The translations under genes and the position numbers were made by a program. Under the pieces are notes generated by a model. That model was not told the DNA's origin, did not search any database, and saw only the letters and a list, made by a program, of their open reading frames with translations. Below, one piece after another: positions 34,101 to 45,096 of a stretch of DNA of 64,000 bases (its first letter is position 1; each line of letters opens with the position of its first letter). The DNA is from Apostichopus japonicus (Eukaryota; Echinodermata; Holothuroidea; Aspidochirotida; Stichopodidae): positions 39,450,631 to 39,514,630 of the forward strand of contig NC_092568.1 in NCBI RefSeq assembly GCF_037975245.1. The letters run 5' to 3'.

Positions 34101-37100
34101 AGACTGGATAGAGCTACAAAAGATACCACACAAACATTTTGGAGACTGGATATAGCTACAATAGATACCACACAAACATCCTGGAGACTGGATAGAGCTA
34201 CAAAAGATACCACACAAACATCCTGGAGACTATTAGCTACAATAGATAGTACACAAACATTCTGGAGACTGGATACGACTACAATAGATACACACAAAAA
34301 TGTAAAAGATCCAAGTATTTACCTCTTCATTTAAAAGCTGAGGATTGATGCCAAAGAAAGGCCTCATAGGGCCATGTCTGATCTCTGCGTTGGGGGCAGA
34401 GGGTCGGGGGCTGATACAAATAGCACCAGTCTCTGGAGGAAAAGGCAAAAGACATAGAATATATTAATAAAAAGCCGTAAAGGATTTTCTGTTGACAAAA
34501 AATGTTAAACTTATGTTGGAGAGAAAAGATTCCACACTGCTAGTTGAAAACCCCGTCTCAATATCTTGCCCATAACTCGAGATATTTTTGATTGAGTGCA
34601 ACCTTTTCTGACTGGCTAAACCTTCAACTACTCCAGGAAGTTGGATCACAGTAGAGGGTCTGTGATGTCATTGAAAGCTTTGCTTACAGTAGGCTATTAT
34701 ATAATATTCTTGTTGATTTATCAATGAAGCCTGAAACATTTGGAATGTTTGCATACAGTAGCTGTCAAAGTTCTCTGTACAAAATAATTTTATCAAAATG
34801 TATCTCTCTTGTGGAAACATTCTTTTCCTCTAAGGATAAATGACTGACAGATTTAAACAAGAGCATCAATGACGCAGTATCTCAATACTGGAAGTTTTAA
34901 TTTTGATTCCTAATTTCAAATCTTTGCTCTGTCTCTACAATTATCAATATCAATCATGGTAAAACAAATATATAACTTGCATTTTTGCTACTTTGCCACT
35001 AATAGTCTCTGCAGGTTACACTTTATCCTGCTAGTCTTGCCTTCAGCGCTCATTGCCTGTTAGTCGAAAGAACGACGTTGCAAGGTTTAGTAATGTCATA
35101 GAATATTTAAGAACTTGTTTTTTATGTGGTATCCTTCATCTTGGGTCAGTCTCTGTTGGACTTTTTGGTCATATAGTTTGACGTCAATCACAACGGCCAA
35201 ATTAGAAGAGGCGAACAACTCGACCATATTCTTGATGCCTGCCTTGACAGCAAGGCCTATTGACCTACTGTATGTTACTGTAGACTGTAGTGGTGACTAC
35301 CATCAAAACTATGTCCACTTCCAGATATCAAAACAACCCACGTTTTTCCATCTCAATTTTTCTGACATGAAGATTTCATGGATTTATGACTTGGAAAAAA
35401 CAATGTAAAAGAAGATTACAAGTTTTATATATGCAAGTGATGGGTGGCCTCCTCCTCCCCTAATAGCCACCTCAGTTCCTCTCCATTTTGTTATTTTATT
35501 TTAATTCTTTGTACAATTGATGTCAAACATTACAGGTTCAAAAGAAAGCTAAACATACTTCTTATAACCTTATACATCTTATATCCTTATAAATAAAACA
35601 TAACCTTATACAATTTTTATAGTCTTATAAAAGTTGTGATGCTATGGCCGGCTCCTGTTTTATACGTACCCATCAAACAAACTTACCCTGGTCCTTCCTA
35701 GGAAAAGCTGTCTGAACACCAGTACAATGCTAATGTGGCTATCACTGAAAGCCTAATAGGCCTAGGGGGCCTAGGCTAGGCCTATATATTTTTTAAAAGC
35801 ACTAGGCCTACAGTAAGTAGCCTTCAGAAATACAAGAATGTGTATACGTAATTATACAAAATACAGGAAGGGCAATCAAACAAACTTATCATGGCCCTTG
35901 CTCTGAAAAGCTACCTGAACACCAGTAATATCCTTGAATGGATGTTACAAAAACGAAGGCCTAATATAAATTAAATGCACTACGTAGAATTCAGCAGTAC
36001 AGGCTGTGTATATGTAATTAGCATGCAATACACACCTCGCGTACCTAACTACAGTACAGAAAATTGCTCGCGAGGGTAGCCATTTTCGTATATAACATGT
36101 AGCTGTCATGAGCCATAGCCAATCTGCTACAAAACAGACTTGGGGGCGGGGCTTAATCATCAAAAACGGACCTTTTTACTAAAAGTAGGGGCGACAGCTC
36201 AGTGTTGTTTTAAGAAAGAAAAATCATTTAAACATCAAATAAAGCAAATAAAAGCCATAAAATGTCATATAGAGCTAGTAAAATTCTTATTAATACCTAC
36301 CTGTAAACAACAAATGAAATTTTAAAATGTTAATAAGATATATAATACATAGGACCCTATCTTAGACGATACCACTGTTGAAAGACAATTCTATTCTATT
36401 CTCTTTCATAAAACATAAGTTTTTGAGCGTGTGCAAAACAGGTCTGCCAAAGTGTGTTTTCAGCCCGATTTGGCCAAATTTGGTCATAAATCGGTGAAAA
36501 AGTCACAGAATGAGATACAATTCTGGAATAAAAAATAGTAACTTTTGTTGGTCTATATGATATATTCTTGCTCTGGAAATTCCAGAGAAAAAGAACTTTG
36601 TTTGAAGACGCTGAAAAATTTTTAAGAGAAGAGAGAGTCCCACTTACTGTTACAATATCTCTATAAATGTAATGTATTGAGATAAAAAACAAAACAAAGA
36701 CACTTTCAGCTGAAATGTCCTTATGACATCCATTCTGCAGTTGCCTTATGCAGTTATGCATTTAAAAAGCATCACAAATTTTAAAAATTCATATCTTTGC
36801 AATACAAAATGCAATGAGGATGTGTTTTTGACATATATAGGTTCAGAATTTTGTGTTGTTAAGCAATCAACCTTAGCCACTAGCATATCCCGTTAATACA
36901 TTTTATTCATATGTAGGCCATTTATTCATTCAACAACATTCTGCACAAATTCTATGAGAGTGCCTCGATTTCTATTCATTTCTTTGCCTTGATGATTAGC
37001 TCATAGCTATGTTTCTTGTTGTTCAAAAAGGTCATACAAAAAGCCACAGAGCAATATATACTGACTAAGCAGCTTTAGGTTCATGAATTACATGCACAGA

Positions 37101-40100
37101 CTAGTCTAATTATCTTTGCTATCATAGTGTGATAGGCTATGTCATACTTTAATTTGTGTTTAGGACAGCAAAAGAATTCTAAACTAACCAAAAATGCATT
37201 GAGATAATAATGCACAATTAATACTTAGTTTCTGCTTAAGAAAACTTGCAATGGCAGATGATGAGGTCAACTAATTTAATTAACTTATACTACTTCTAAA
37301 TTCCTACAGACACCTAGCCAATTTGCCCTGGCCATATTCAGTACATTTGTTGTGTGTGATAACCTCATTCAAAATCTGTTGACATTTTTCGAAAAGTTCT
37401 TTTTGTTTCTAAGATGTATATGCACATTTGAAATTTTATCAATCTGGGGAACTCATTAAATATGTGCCAAACAAATGTGAAGTGTTGCACTCATTGAAAT
37501 ATCTTATTTTAGGCCTTAATAAGTTAACCCCTAATTATAAACCCATGTGTGTCATTTGAATAATGTGATGTCTTCTTTTCAAGTAAGACAAAATATTTCT
37601 AAATATCGCCTAAGGCCACAAACCTGTTTTCAGTGTCTTTGAAACGAAGGTTGTTAAAACAAAGGATAACATTACAGCAAATTAGGCAGCCCCTCCTGTT
37701 ATATCTTCAACATGCATAATAAGCTAATGTTTATTCATAAATGAAACTAGAATTAAGAAAAGACTTGTAAAATGGTCAATCTTCAATTGAATTTGATGGG
37801 AGTTGCAGCTATTTTCATGATTTCTACTGTCTTTAAGAGTAATTAGGACAATGTTGTTCATAGGTGCTCCCTAGACCTTAAACTATTCAAAGAAATAAAG
37901 AGAGTTATAGTAATAATCTTCTTGAAACCAATTGTGTGTCAGCAATTTCAATTTATTAAAATAGATTTTTAATATTGATGAGTAGTATAAGTTAGGTACT
38001 TGTATGTATATGGATGCCTCTATCACCTGCAATCAAATTTCCAATTTTCCCAAATTTATTCCCTGCTTTCTAATCTCTCAGTTATTTTTATAATCCTTCA
38101 TGGTTTCAAAATAACCATACAATAATCTTCTCAGCGTAAGAGGTGCTAAATATATACACAGATCTAGGCTTTGGATTGACAATGAGAAATCACCAGAGGA
38201 AGAAAGTCAAAATAGGAATAACGAATCACTCCAGACACTGAAGATTAAGAGGGATTTGATCCTTAAAGAGAGGGTGTGGCATTGTATCACTTTTCAAAAA
38301 CTGAAATGGTGTTTGCATGAAAATTATTTCTTAAGCTTGGTGAAAACTGACATAACATAATTGTAAGTTGTTCCGCTCATGTGATCTGCAATTGGGGAGA
38401 ACGTGTGGAATACAGAGTAACACAAACTGACACAAGAGTCACTCACTAATTTTCAACATACAATCAAACAGATAGAGAAGTGAGAATAAGCCTAACATGG
38501 TTTCAAAAGCTTAGCTTAATGTGCAGTGTTTGCAGATTCTTCTTGCCCTCATGTACAGCTTTTCAACACCATTGTGTACAAGAGTGCATGAGTGTTAGGA
38601 GACAGGTGCAGCAAGGAAACAAAGTAAATGTGTGACCTAATATGACTTGGAACCTTTTTCTTCAAACCGCAGTATAAACAAAGACATCTAGTATAGTTAC
38701 AACACATTAAAAATCTGATATTTGCATATATAAATGTCTATGTGGTATAAATCTGAGTCAACATGTTTCTGCCAGTAAGACAAACAAGGCTGCAAATAGT
38801 TATTTTTCCACTTTTGTGTATCAGATCATCAAGCAAGATTTAAAGAGCTCAATGTGGCTCTTCTTTTAGGTAACAAACACCAGTTAATAACAACATTCCT
38901 TACCTGAAACCAAGCATGTACATCTTACCTGTTTGCCACCAAGTATCCACAAGATCACACCTTTTGTCACCAACGACATCATGATACCATTCCCAAGCTT
39001 CATGGTTCAACGGCTCTCCCACTAAAATTAAACAATAAGATAGCCTTGTAATGCTCATTAATATATGTTGCAACCTTCTCCACTGTCACGTTTCATCATA
39101 AGATATGATTGATTCGATGTCTTGATAGAAAACCAAAGTTTTGTTTTAGCCTTCGTGGATGTAAGAATAAAGTACATGAAACGCCATACATGTGACTATA
39201 CTGTAGAACTATATACACTCTTACAGGTACATGAACTACCAGACATATTAGAACTGGACTATTATACAATCCTATAGATACATGAAATACCATACATGTT
39301 ACTATACTGGAGGACTATATACACTCTTACAGGTACATGAACTACCAGACATATTAGAACTGGACTATTATACAATCCTATAGATACATGATATGCCATA
39401 CGTGTGACTAAACTGTAGAACTATATATGCACTCTTACAGGTACATGAAATGCCAGACATATTAAAACTGGACTTATATACAATCCTATCGGTATATGGA
39501 ATGCCATACATATGACAATTGGACTATATGCAATCGTATGGATACATGACATACCATAAAATCTTTGACTATAGGACTATGTTGAAGTCAGTTAAAGTAA
39601 GCTAATTAGATGAATGCATTTAGCAATACATAGAAATAACTGATGGATCTATTAGCAATTTTATCCCTTTTACTGTGATGAAAACTATACAATGATGTAA
39701 CAATATTAATGTGAAGAATTGTTCCTTCAACTAACTGATGAGGAGTATATTCCATAGTGCAATGTTCAGAAATATATTTCAATTATCTTCTTGGAAGCTG
39801 ACCTCACAAAACACTTTGTACATGTCAAAGAAGTTCCTTCGAATTCTATTAGTATTTAAAATGTCACACAAAAGTGAGGCAAATAGATGATGATCAAACA
39901 ACTTATTCTTTAGCAAAGTAAGAGTGTGGGACTCCACTGGTACATCATTGCTACCCAAATCAGTGTGGAAAATACATAAATTTTCAAATAGTATAATATA
40001 TCTATGAAGACATTTCAACCAGGTACAAATTTATGGAGGGTCCTCACTTTGAACAACCTCTTTAGACAGTCTGATACTTAAACAGTCCCTTAAAACTGGT

Positions 40101-43100
40101 ACTGCATGACAACAAAGAAATAAACTTATATTAAAGTTAAACTGCTACTCTCTGAAATTTCCGAGCAGTCTACACCAGCTCCACTTACCACATCCTAATG
40201 TCCGTAGGGAGGACCTATCATACTTCTTAACGAAAGTGTCCCCGGATTTCAACAGCAGCCTCAGGGCTGTTGGGGCAAGATATATCTGGTTCACTTTAAG
40301 CCTCTCAACCATTTCCCAGTAACGACCTACAAATATAAGAAGACAAAAAGAAATAATGATGGCTTTAAAGACCGAAACATTTAAAGAACACATCTATAAC
40401 ATGTAGACAGAACAAAAACATGGAAAAGCTACAAAGAACTGTGTAAATTTGCATAGTCATATACTTTTGCTACACCTTTTTTGTTAAAATGCTGTAAATG
40501 TAGAAAGAGTTGGTAGATGCCTCAAACAAACATCAGTAATTTCATTACTGAACTACCATTTATACATATCAGATTTTATTAGGGGTAATAACCAACCCAT
40601 TTATACAAGTTTTTGCAGGATCTTTGCAAGCCGCTCGCACAGATTAACTCAGAACTCTCGCCAATGCAAGGTCAGCATGTTGCGCTGTTGTGCAACCCAC
40701 ATTCCTGCATAACAACTACTACAAAGGAATTGCAATATCTCACAAACATTTACGGCCAAACATGAACCACAAACAATGATCTAATTAGCATATTAGAATT
40801 AGTTGGTGTGTAGGTGTGTCAAGTTACCAATGACCAGGGTTGTAAAGTCGTGTGGGAGGGCCTTGACTGTAAACCTAAATAATAAATAAATAAATATCAT
40901 ACTAAATTGTGATCGTATGTCAATGAACAGAACTGCACCAAACCCTGGAGTGTACGCATGTCCTCTCTTTCTCCACCTATCTCTCTCTCTCTCACTTGGT
41001 CCCTACAGTATGATGTTGCCATGGTGATGATAACAACAGAACTAACCTGGGTCTGGATAGGTTGGAACACTCTCAAAGAGTATTGAAGTAGCACCATTGC
41101 AGAGGGGACCATACACGACAAAACTGTGACCTGTTATCCAACCAACATCAGCCACGCAGGCATAGATATCTCCAGGACAATAGTCAAAAACAAACTGACA
41201 AAAAATAAAAGAAAACTATCTACAACAACACATGGCTTACTTTTAAAGCTTAATGCTACCTGCTATGATATATGTACTATTCAGGGCAATTTAGCTTGAA
41301 GCAAAGATCCATTAATTTGTCCATAGGATATTTCTAATCTAGGTGACAATCTTATCTGAAAAAGACATTTTTCAAGAAAATATCTGCCTTTCTAGTCTAG
41401 CTTAGTATGTGAAAACCTTGTACCTACCAAGGCATGTTGGGCACTAGGTAGTGACAATAGCTGAGTGTACAAGGAAATGTCATAAATCTTGATTAATTTG
41501 TGAGTGAGAATCATACTAAAAGACTGGAAAACTATTTTAAGAGGAAGTATGATCTGTAGTAATAACGTTATTATGGTTAGGTGTTTTTAACTTTGAAAAT
41601 GGAATCACTTGTAATATATGACTTGCTTGGTTAGTTTTTGCAATCACACAAGGGGTTTTCCAGTTTCCATGTGAAAGAATTGTCTGTTTATGCTCCAATT
41701 GATCCATAAGAATTATCTAACTCTGTCAACAAAGAAAAGGTGACCATAAAGCCACACTCTGCTGTAAGTATCAGCGCTGCATTGTTAGGTGGGAGCTATG
41801 GCTGGTACACAACATAATAACAGCAGCTATAGTAGCTGTCCTTATAACATCCATAACAACCTGTTACAGGGCCTTAGACATAGTATCATTGAATTGGCCA
41901 AATAACTTGACTGCCAAAATTTGATCAATATAATCATAGCATTTAGCAATATAACATTATATAGGATCAAGTGTCATAACATGTAGTAATATACCACTAT
42001 ATAGCATGACATTCTCCATACACCATCATAGCATGTAGTAATATACCACTTCTGTATATAGCACCAGGTTTCCTTCTATGTCATCATAGCATTTAGCAAT
42101 ATCTATAGAATCAAGGTTCCTTGTGCACCATCATAACATTTAGGAATATACAACTATATAGTATCACGTTCTCCATACGCCATCATAGTAAGTAGTAATA
42201 TACCACTATATAGCATCACATTCTACATACACCATCGTAGCAAGTAGTAATATACCACTATATAGCATCACATTCTTCATACACCATCATAACATTTAGG
42301 AATATACCACTATATAGCATCACATTCTCCATACACCATCATAGCATGTAGTAATATATCACTATATAGCATCACATTGGCCATACACCATCATAGCATG
42401 TAGTAATATATATAGCATTAAGCATGTAGTAATAATTTCATCATAGCATACATCAATAAACATAGCATTCAGTTTCCTTGAGTGCCATCATAGTATGTAT
42501 ATAGGATCAGGTTTCCTTTTATGTCATCATAGCATATAGCTAGATATATAGCATTAAGCATGAAGTAATAATGTCATCATAGCATGTAGTACTGTAGTAT
42601 AAATAGTATCAAGTTTCCTTGTGTGCCATCATAGGATGTAGTAATATACCACTATATAGCATCACTTTCTCCATATGCCATCATAGCATAATATATCACT
42701 ATATAGCATCACGTTCTCCGTATTGGATAAGGTTTCCTTTTATGTCATCATAACATGTAGCAATATGTATAGCATTAAGCATGTAGTAATAATGTCATCA
42801 TAGCATGTAGTAATATACATAGCATCAAGTTTCCTTATGTGCCATCATAGCATGTAGTAATATACAACCATATTGCATCAAGTGTGCTGTCAAAGCACAT
42901 AACAAATAGTTTGCCTGTGTGGAAAAGCTTGGTACTGGATCAAGCATTATCGATTGGCTTACACTACAGGGTCAAGTTACCTTGTGTGCCATCATTGCAT
43001 GTTGTAAATAACCTGCCTGGGCGTGGATTAACCCTTTAGGTGATCCGGTGGAACCAGATGTGTACAGAATAAAGAGGTGATCATTAGCATTCATAATTTC

Positions 43101-44327
43101 AGGAGGACACTCAGTTGATTCAGAAGCCATTGCTTGTTAACAAAATATTTATATTTTTAATGCATGGATGAAATAGTATTTGAACAGACACTGATCAATT
43201 AAGGCAATTTTCTGAAAGCAAAATTGCATGAATGATCACATGTACACCAATCAAGAGATTAAACAAATGCCTGTAACAAAGCAATCATAGTATAACAATT
43301 AGCATTGTTTGATACACAAACAAAGTCTTTTAATAATACCAAATGGAAAACTTTTAAATCCTCCAAATGCATAGTGACCTGCAGGCTGGCTACATCATGT
43401 GTCTTCTAGTTATTCGGTAGCAACGAATGGATGGAATCACCATGGAGTCGTTCTTGAGGTAAATTTGGGCATTTTTTTATTTGATGAGCAAAAATAATGA
43501 ATATCATATATCTAGATATGATAGCCTGTTTACACACTGTGGTATGCTTTGGCCTATCATGCTATCATGATCTGGCCTCTAAAGTTAGAATAGGTCTATA
43601 TGAAGTTTGAACTGAGAGATATTGGACCCAAATGATACCAAAAAATGACAAATCACAGACAAGCAATATTTCATAGTTTGTTTGGCACTATGTAAAAATT
43701 ATGTATAATTATTATTATGATTATTATGATTATGATTATTATGATTATTATAATTAATATTATGATGATTATGATATTTATGATTATGATTATTATGATG
43801 ATTATGATGATGATTATGAAGATGATTATGTATCATTATGTATCATTATGTGTCATTTTGTATCATTATGTATCATTATGTATCATTATCATCATCATCA
43901 TAATCATGATCATGATCATCATCATGATCATGATCATGATCATCGTCATCATGATCATGATCATCATCACCATGATCATCATCATGATCATCATCATCAT
44001 GATCATCATCATCATGATCATAATCATGATCGTCATCATGATCATCATGATCATCATCATGATCATCATCATGATCATCATCATCATGATGATCATCATG
44101 ATAATGATCATGATCATCATGATAATGATCATCATGATCATCATCATGATCATCATGATCATGATCATCATGATCATCATGATCAACATGATCATCATGA
44201 TCATCATGATCATCATCATGATCATCATGATCATCATCAGCATCATGTATCATCATCATCATGTATCATCATCATGTATCATCATCATGTATCATCGTCA
44301 TGTATCATCGTCATGTATCATCATGTA

Positions 44328-44392
<65 letters not shown>

Positions 44393-45096
44393 AATAATTA
44401 ACAATGGCAGCAACTGAAAGGGTATTAAACAAGGGGAATGTCACTTAAAAGTGAACTTTACACCTTTCACCCATTTTCATCTTTATGCACCTCTGTTTAA
44501 TTCCTTTTCCATAAAAATAAGCAAGTACACCCTTTTCACTAAATGTGAAATTCAACACCATATTAACTCTTACGGCTTCACATAGTCTAACAATCAGTTC
44601 TGGATTCATTAATTCACCAATTAAAAAAACACTTTAATGTAAAACGATATCAAGAACATCACATACCCAGCCAAGTTTACCATCCTCATTGATATCAAAC
44701 ATACAAACCACAAGGGTGAATAAACTTCAATATAAATAACTTTACCCAAGATGATAATAGAACTTCCAACATCAGGCAGTTAAAGCTCTCTACTGGTCTT
44801 TTATCTCCTCTTATCTGCTTCTTAAATTTCTTTTGTACCAGATCAAAACTATTGTGTTCAATATATCTCGATTTAATTACTCGTTCTGATATTAATACCA
44901 CAACTATTGCTACGGCATACCTGTTCTAACGGAATGTCTAGTTGATGTGCCGGGACCTGGTTTCCAGTTCTCTGGGATACAAAAACTCTCTTGATCCCTG
45001 GACACTGATCTAGGGCAGCATTGACTGTCTTCTTCAGCTCTATAACTTTGCTTCCTCATACTACCTGGTCTGTGGTAATGATCGTTTCTGCACCAG
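24984..45096 (-). CDS. ACSS1: ACSS1-like acetyl-CoA synthetase, 3' eleven exons (5' part missing, one in-frame stop)
   Basis: Joining eleven exons gives about 475 codons of an AMP-forming acetate-CoA ligase, which makes acetyl-CoA from acetate, ATP and CoA. Motifs in order: [11 protein letters not shown] (ATP P-loop), [76 protein letters not shown] and [16 protein letters not shown] with the catalytic, acetylation-controlled Lys. [21 protein letters not shown] and the short MRPFFGI region favour the mitochondrial ACSS1 over ACSS2. Internal splice phases agree except between the two most 5' exons. About 200 N-terminal residues, with any mitochondrial signal, are not found between here and NAA40. 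The 5'-most exon has TGA where the family has Arg. So the locus is a truncated pseudogene, a mis-joined assembly, or a gene whose first exons lie beyond NAA40. Confidence 0.9.
25490..25845. repeat. 53-bp minisatellite made of an exon end plus its splice donor (~7 copies)
   Basis: Units of 52-54 bases, read on the minus strand, contain ACCTGAAGTTGTACTG, then GTAAGTGCATGGAGGC, then TGTCAGTTAAGGTC. The first two parts are the last ~16 bases of exon 25830-25951 and its 5' splice site. The copy at 25824-25845 is the real junction. Five of six extra copies keep GTAAG; one has GTAGG. Confidence 0.92.
25830..25951 (-). CDS. ACSS1: ACSS1-like exon: [10 protein letters not shown]
   Basis: Acceptor ATTATTGCAG, donor CTG/GTAAGT. 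Reads [40 protein letters not shown]. Phase 1 in, 0 out. Both ends of this exon are amplified in the neighbouring introns. Confidence 0.94.
25900..26690. repeat. ~143-bp tandem array carrying copies of the exon's acceptor end (6 copies)
   Basis: The word GACACCTG(C/T)AATAATTAC ends at about 25960, 26105, 26248, 26390, 26539 and 26680. Each unit, read on the minus strand, has ATTATT(G/A)CAG, then GTGTCTATGCTTATG and the next ~30 exon bases, followed by diverged intron. Only the copy at 25951 continues into a full exon. All five extra copies keep the AG. Confidence 0.92.
27675..28651. mobile_element. TTAA-flanked region with repeated inverted GTTAACGTACGTTA / GGACACC motifs
   Basis: It starts GTTAACGTACGTTACTCGG, TGTCC and ends GGACACC(A)n, TATGTACGTTAAC: inverted ends with TTAA on both sides. 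Internal copies of the same end occur at 27840-27865, 28021-28075, 28224, 28400 and 28610. TTAA target sites are used by piggyBac and Kolobok elements, so a MITE, or several nested ones, is likely. No transposase frame is present. Confidence 0.5.
29653..29953. mobile_element. Short hAT-like non-autonomous element (301 bp)
   Basis: Starts CAGTGCCGTAACTAGG and ends CCTTGCTATGCCACTG, inverted with four mismatches. Flanks TCCAAGAC and TCAACGAC agree at 6 of 8 positions, as expected of an aged 8-bp duplication. Confidence 0.55.
30612..30675 (-). CDS. ACSS1: ACSS1-like exon: [16 protein letters not shown]
   Basis: 64 bases, acceptor TTTCTAG, donor AAG/GTAAAG. Reads [21 protein letters not shown], ending one base into a Gly codon completed by the next exon. 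Confidence 0.93.
31476..31810. repeat. ~50-bp minisatellite made of another exon end plus donor (7 copies)
   Basis: Read on the minus strand, each unit is GCAGAGGTGGAAGATGCAATG (split here: GCAGAGGTGGAAG, ATGCAATG), then GTAAGAGATTC and ATGTGAAATATAACA. The first part is the last 21 bases of exon 31794-31921. The last copy is the true junction. Five of six extra copies keep GTAAG; one has GTTAG. Confidence 0.92.
31794..31921 (-). CDS. ACSS1: ACSS1-like exon: [22 protein letters not shown]
   Basis: Acceptor ATATGTTAG, donor ATG/GTAAGA. Contains the adenylation-domain hinge region ([20 protein letters not shown]) and [13 protein letters not shown]. 128 bases, phase 1 in, 0 out. Confidence 0.95.
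31922..32325. repeat. Two diverged copies of the acceptor end of exon 31794-31921
   Basis: GCAGTAATAACCTAAC at about 32034 and GCAGTAATAATAACCTAAC at about 32301 repeat the true border (GCTGTAATAACCTAAC at 31911-31926). Preceding TCTGGGT.AG/AAC bases align with the exon interior. They lie 110-400 bases upstream of the real acceptor in transcription order. Confidence 0.65.
32504..32630 (-). CDS. ACSS1: ACSS1-like exon: [16 protein letters not shown]
   Basis: Acceptor CTCCATAG, donor CCAG/GTGAGG. Reads [20 protein letters not shown], then [20 protein letters not shown]. Confidence 0.95.
32631..34322. other. ACSS1-like intron with tandem array at 33770-34310
   Basis: The array has a ~38-40-bp unit, (C)TGGAGACTGGATATAGCTA then CAATAGATACCACACAAACAT, about 13 copies, ending some 30 bases from the donor of exon 34323-34432. 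Unlike the other arrays it holds no exon sequence. It creates overlapping open frames on both strands that are not genes. Confidence 0.85.
34323..34432 (-). CDS. ACSS1: ACSS1-like exon: [25 protein letters not shown]
   Basis: Acceptor TTCCTCCAG, donor GAG/GTAAAT. The family's TETGG motif reads TETGA here. Confidence 0.94.
34433..38928. other. ACSS1-like intron (4.5 kb)
   Basis: AT-rich; a TAGGCCTA-rich patch at 35750-35810. A 97-codon plus-strand frame at 35115-35408 has no recognisable domain. No further exon found. Confidence 0.5.
38929..39021 (-). CDS. ACSS1: ACSS1-like exon: [26 protein letters not shown]
   Basis: Acceptor ATTTTAG, donor ACAG/GTAAGA. Includes the substrate-site motif DTWWQT that continues as ETG in the next exon. 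Confidence 0.95.
39022..40188. other. ACSS1-like intron with ~107-bp tandem array at 39160-39570
   Basis: Unit includes ACTCTTACAGGTACATGAA, CATATTAGAACTGGACTATT and ATACAATCCTATAGATACAT; about 3.5 diverged copies. Nothing else recognised. Confidence 0.8.
40189..40326 (-). CDS. ACSS1: ACSS1-like exon: [20 protein letters not shown]
   Basis: Acceptor ATTTGTAG, donor GTG/GTAAGT. Continues [20 protein letters not shown] then RTLGC. Confidence 0.95.
41047..41194 (-). CDS. ACSS1: ACSS1-like exon: [22 protein letters not shown]
   Basis: Acceptor TTTTGTCAG, donor CCAG/GTTAGT. Continues [26 protein letters not shown]. Confidence 0.95.
41930..42895. repeat. ~54-bp degenerate array derived from the donor end of exon 42981-43132
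   Basis: Units such as TCAAGTTTCCTTGTGTGCC, ATCATAGGATGTAGTAATATACC match the plus-strand sequence across the exon's donor (TCAAGTTACCTTGTGTGCC, ATCATTGCATGTTGTAAATAACC) at most positions. About 16 copies, many with an added CACTATATAGCATCACATTCTCC part. In the closest copies the donor GT has become GA. Confidence 0.8.
42981..43132 (-). CDS. ACSS1: ACSS1-like exon: [15 protein letters not shown]
   Basis: Acceptor GTTAACAAG, donor AAG/GTAACT. Reads (A)[18 protein letters not shown], then the ATP-binding P-loop, [18 protein letters not shown]. It needs phase 1 at its start, but the exon before it ends in phase 0 at its best donor. Confidence 0.94.
43133..43700. other. ACSS1-like intron, no other feature
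   Basis: AT-rich, no motif recognised before the trinucleotide array. Confidence 0.5.
43706..44395. repeat. Compound trinucleotide array (ATT/ATG, then ATC/ATG, then ATT)
   Basis: About 690 bases. Left part ATT/ATG; a short TATCATTATG spacer; about 350 bases mixing ATC and ATG as GATCATGATCATCATGATC, which is nearly its own reverse complement; then CATCATGTATCAT units and a pure ATT run of about 20 copies. Frames of 126-224 codons on both strands are artefacts. Confidence 0.97.
44921..45096 (-). CDS. ACSS1: ACSS1-like exon (5'-most found), with an in-frame TGA
   Basis: Acceptor GTCCTGTAG, donor CAG/GTATGC. In phase with the family it reads [15 protein letters not shown] at 45056-45058, then [45 protein letters not shown]. 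Relatives have Arg at the TGA position (V-R-G/A-G-K/R), so a CGA to TGA change explains it. The strong donor leaves phase 0 while the next exon needs phase 1; a weaker GT seven bases on (GCC/GTAGCA) would restore phase. Confidence 0.88.

Noticed and set aside
33873-34334. Overlapping 70-150 codon frames on both strands
   Set aside because: Created by the ~39-bp tandem array in an intron; periodic protein without domain.
35115-35408. 97-codon plus-strand frame in an ACSS1-like intron
   Set aside because: No domain, no splice or promoter support; the opposite strand is equally open in places.
43717-44417. Frames of 126-224 codons on both strands rich in Met/Ile or Asp/His
   Set aside because: Pure product of the trinucleotide array; no start context, domain or splice signal.
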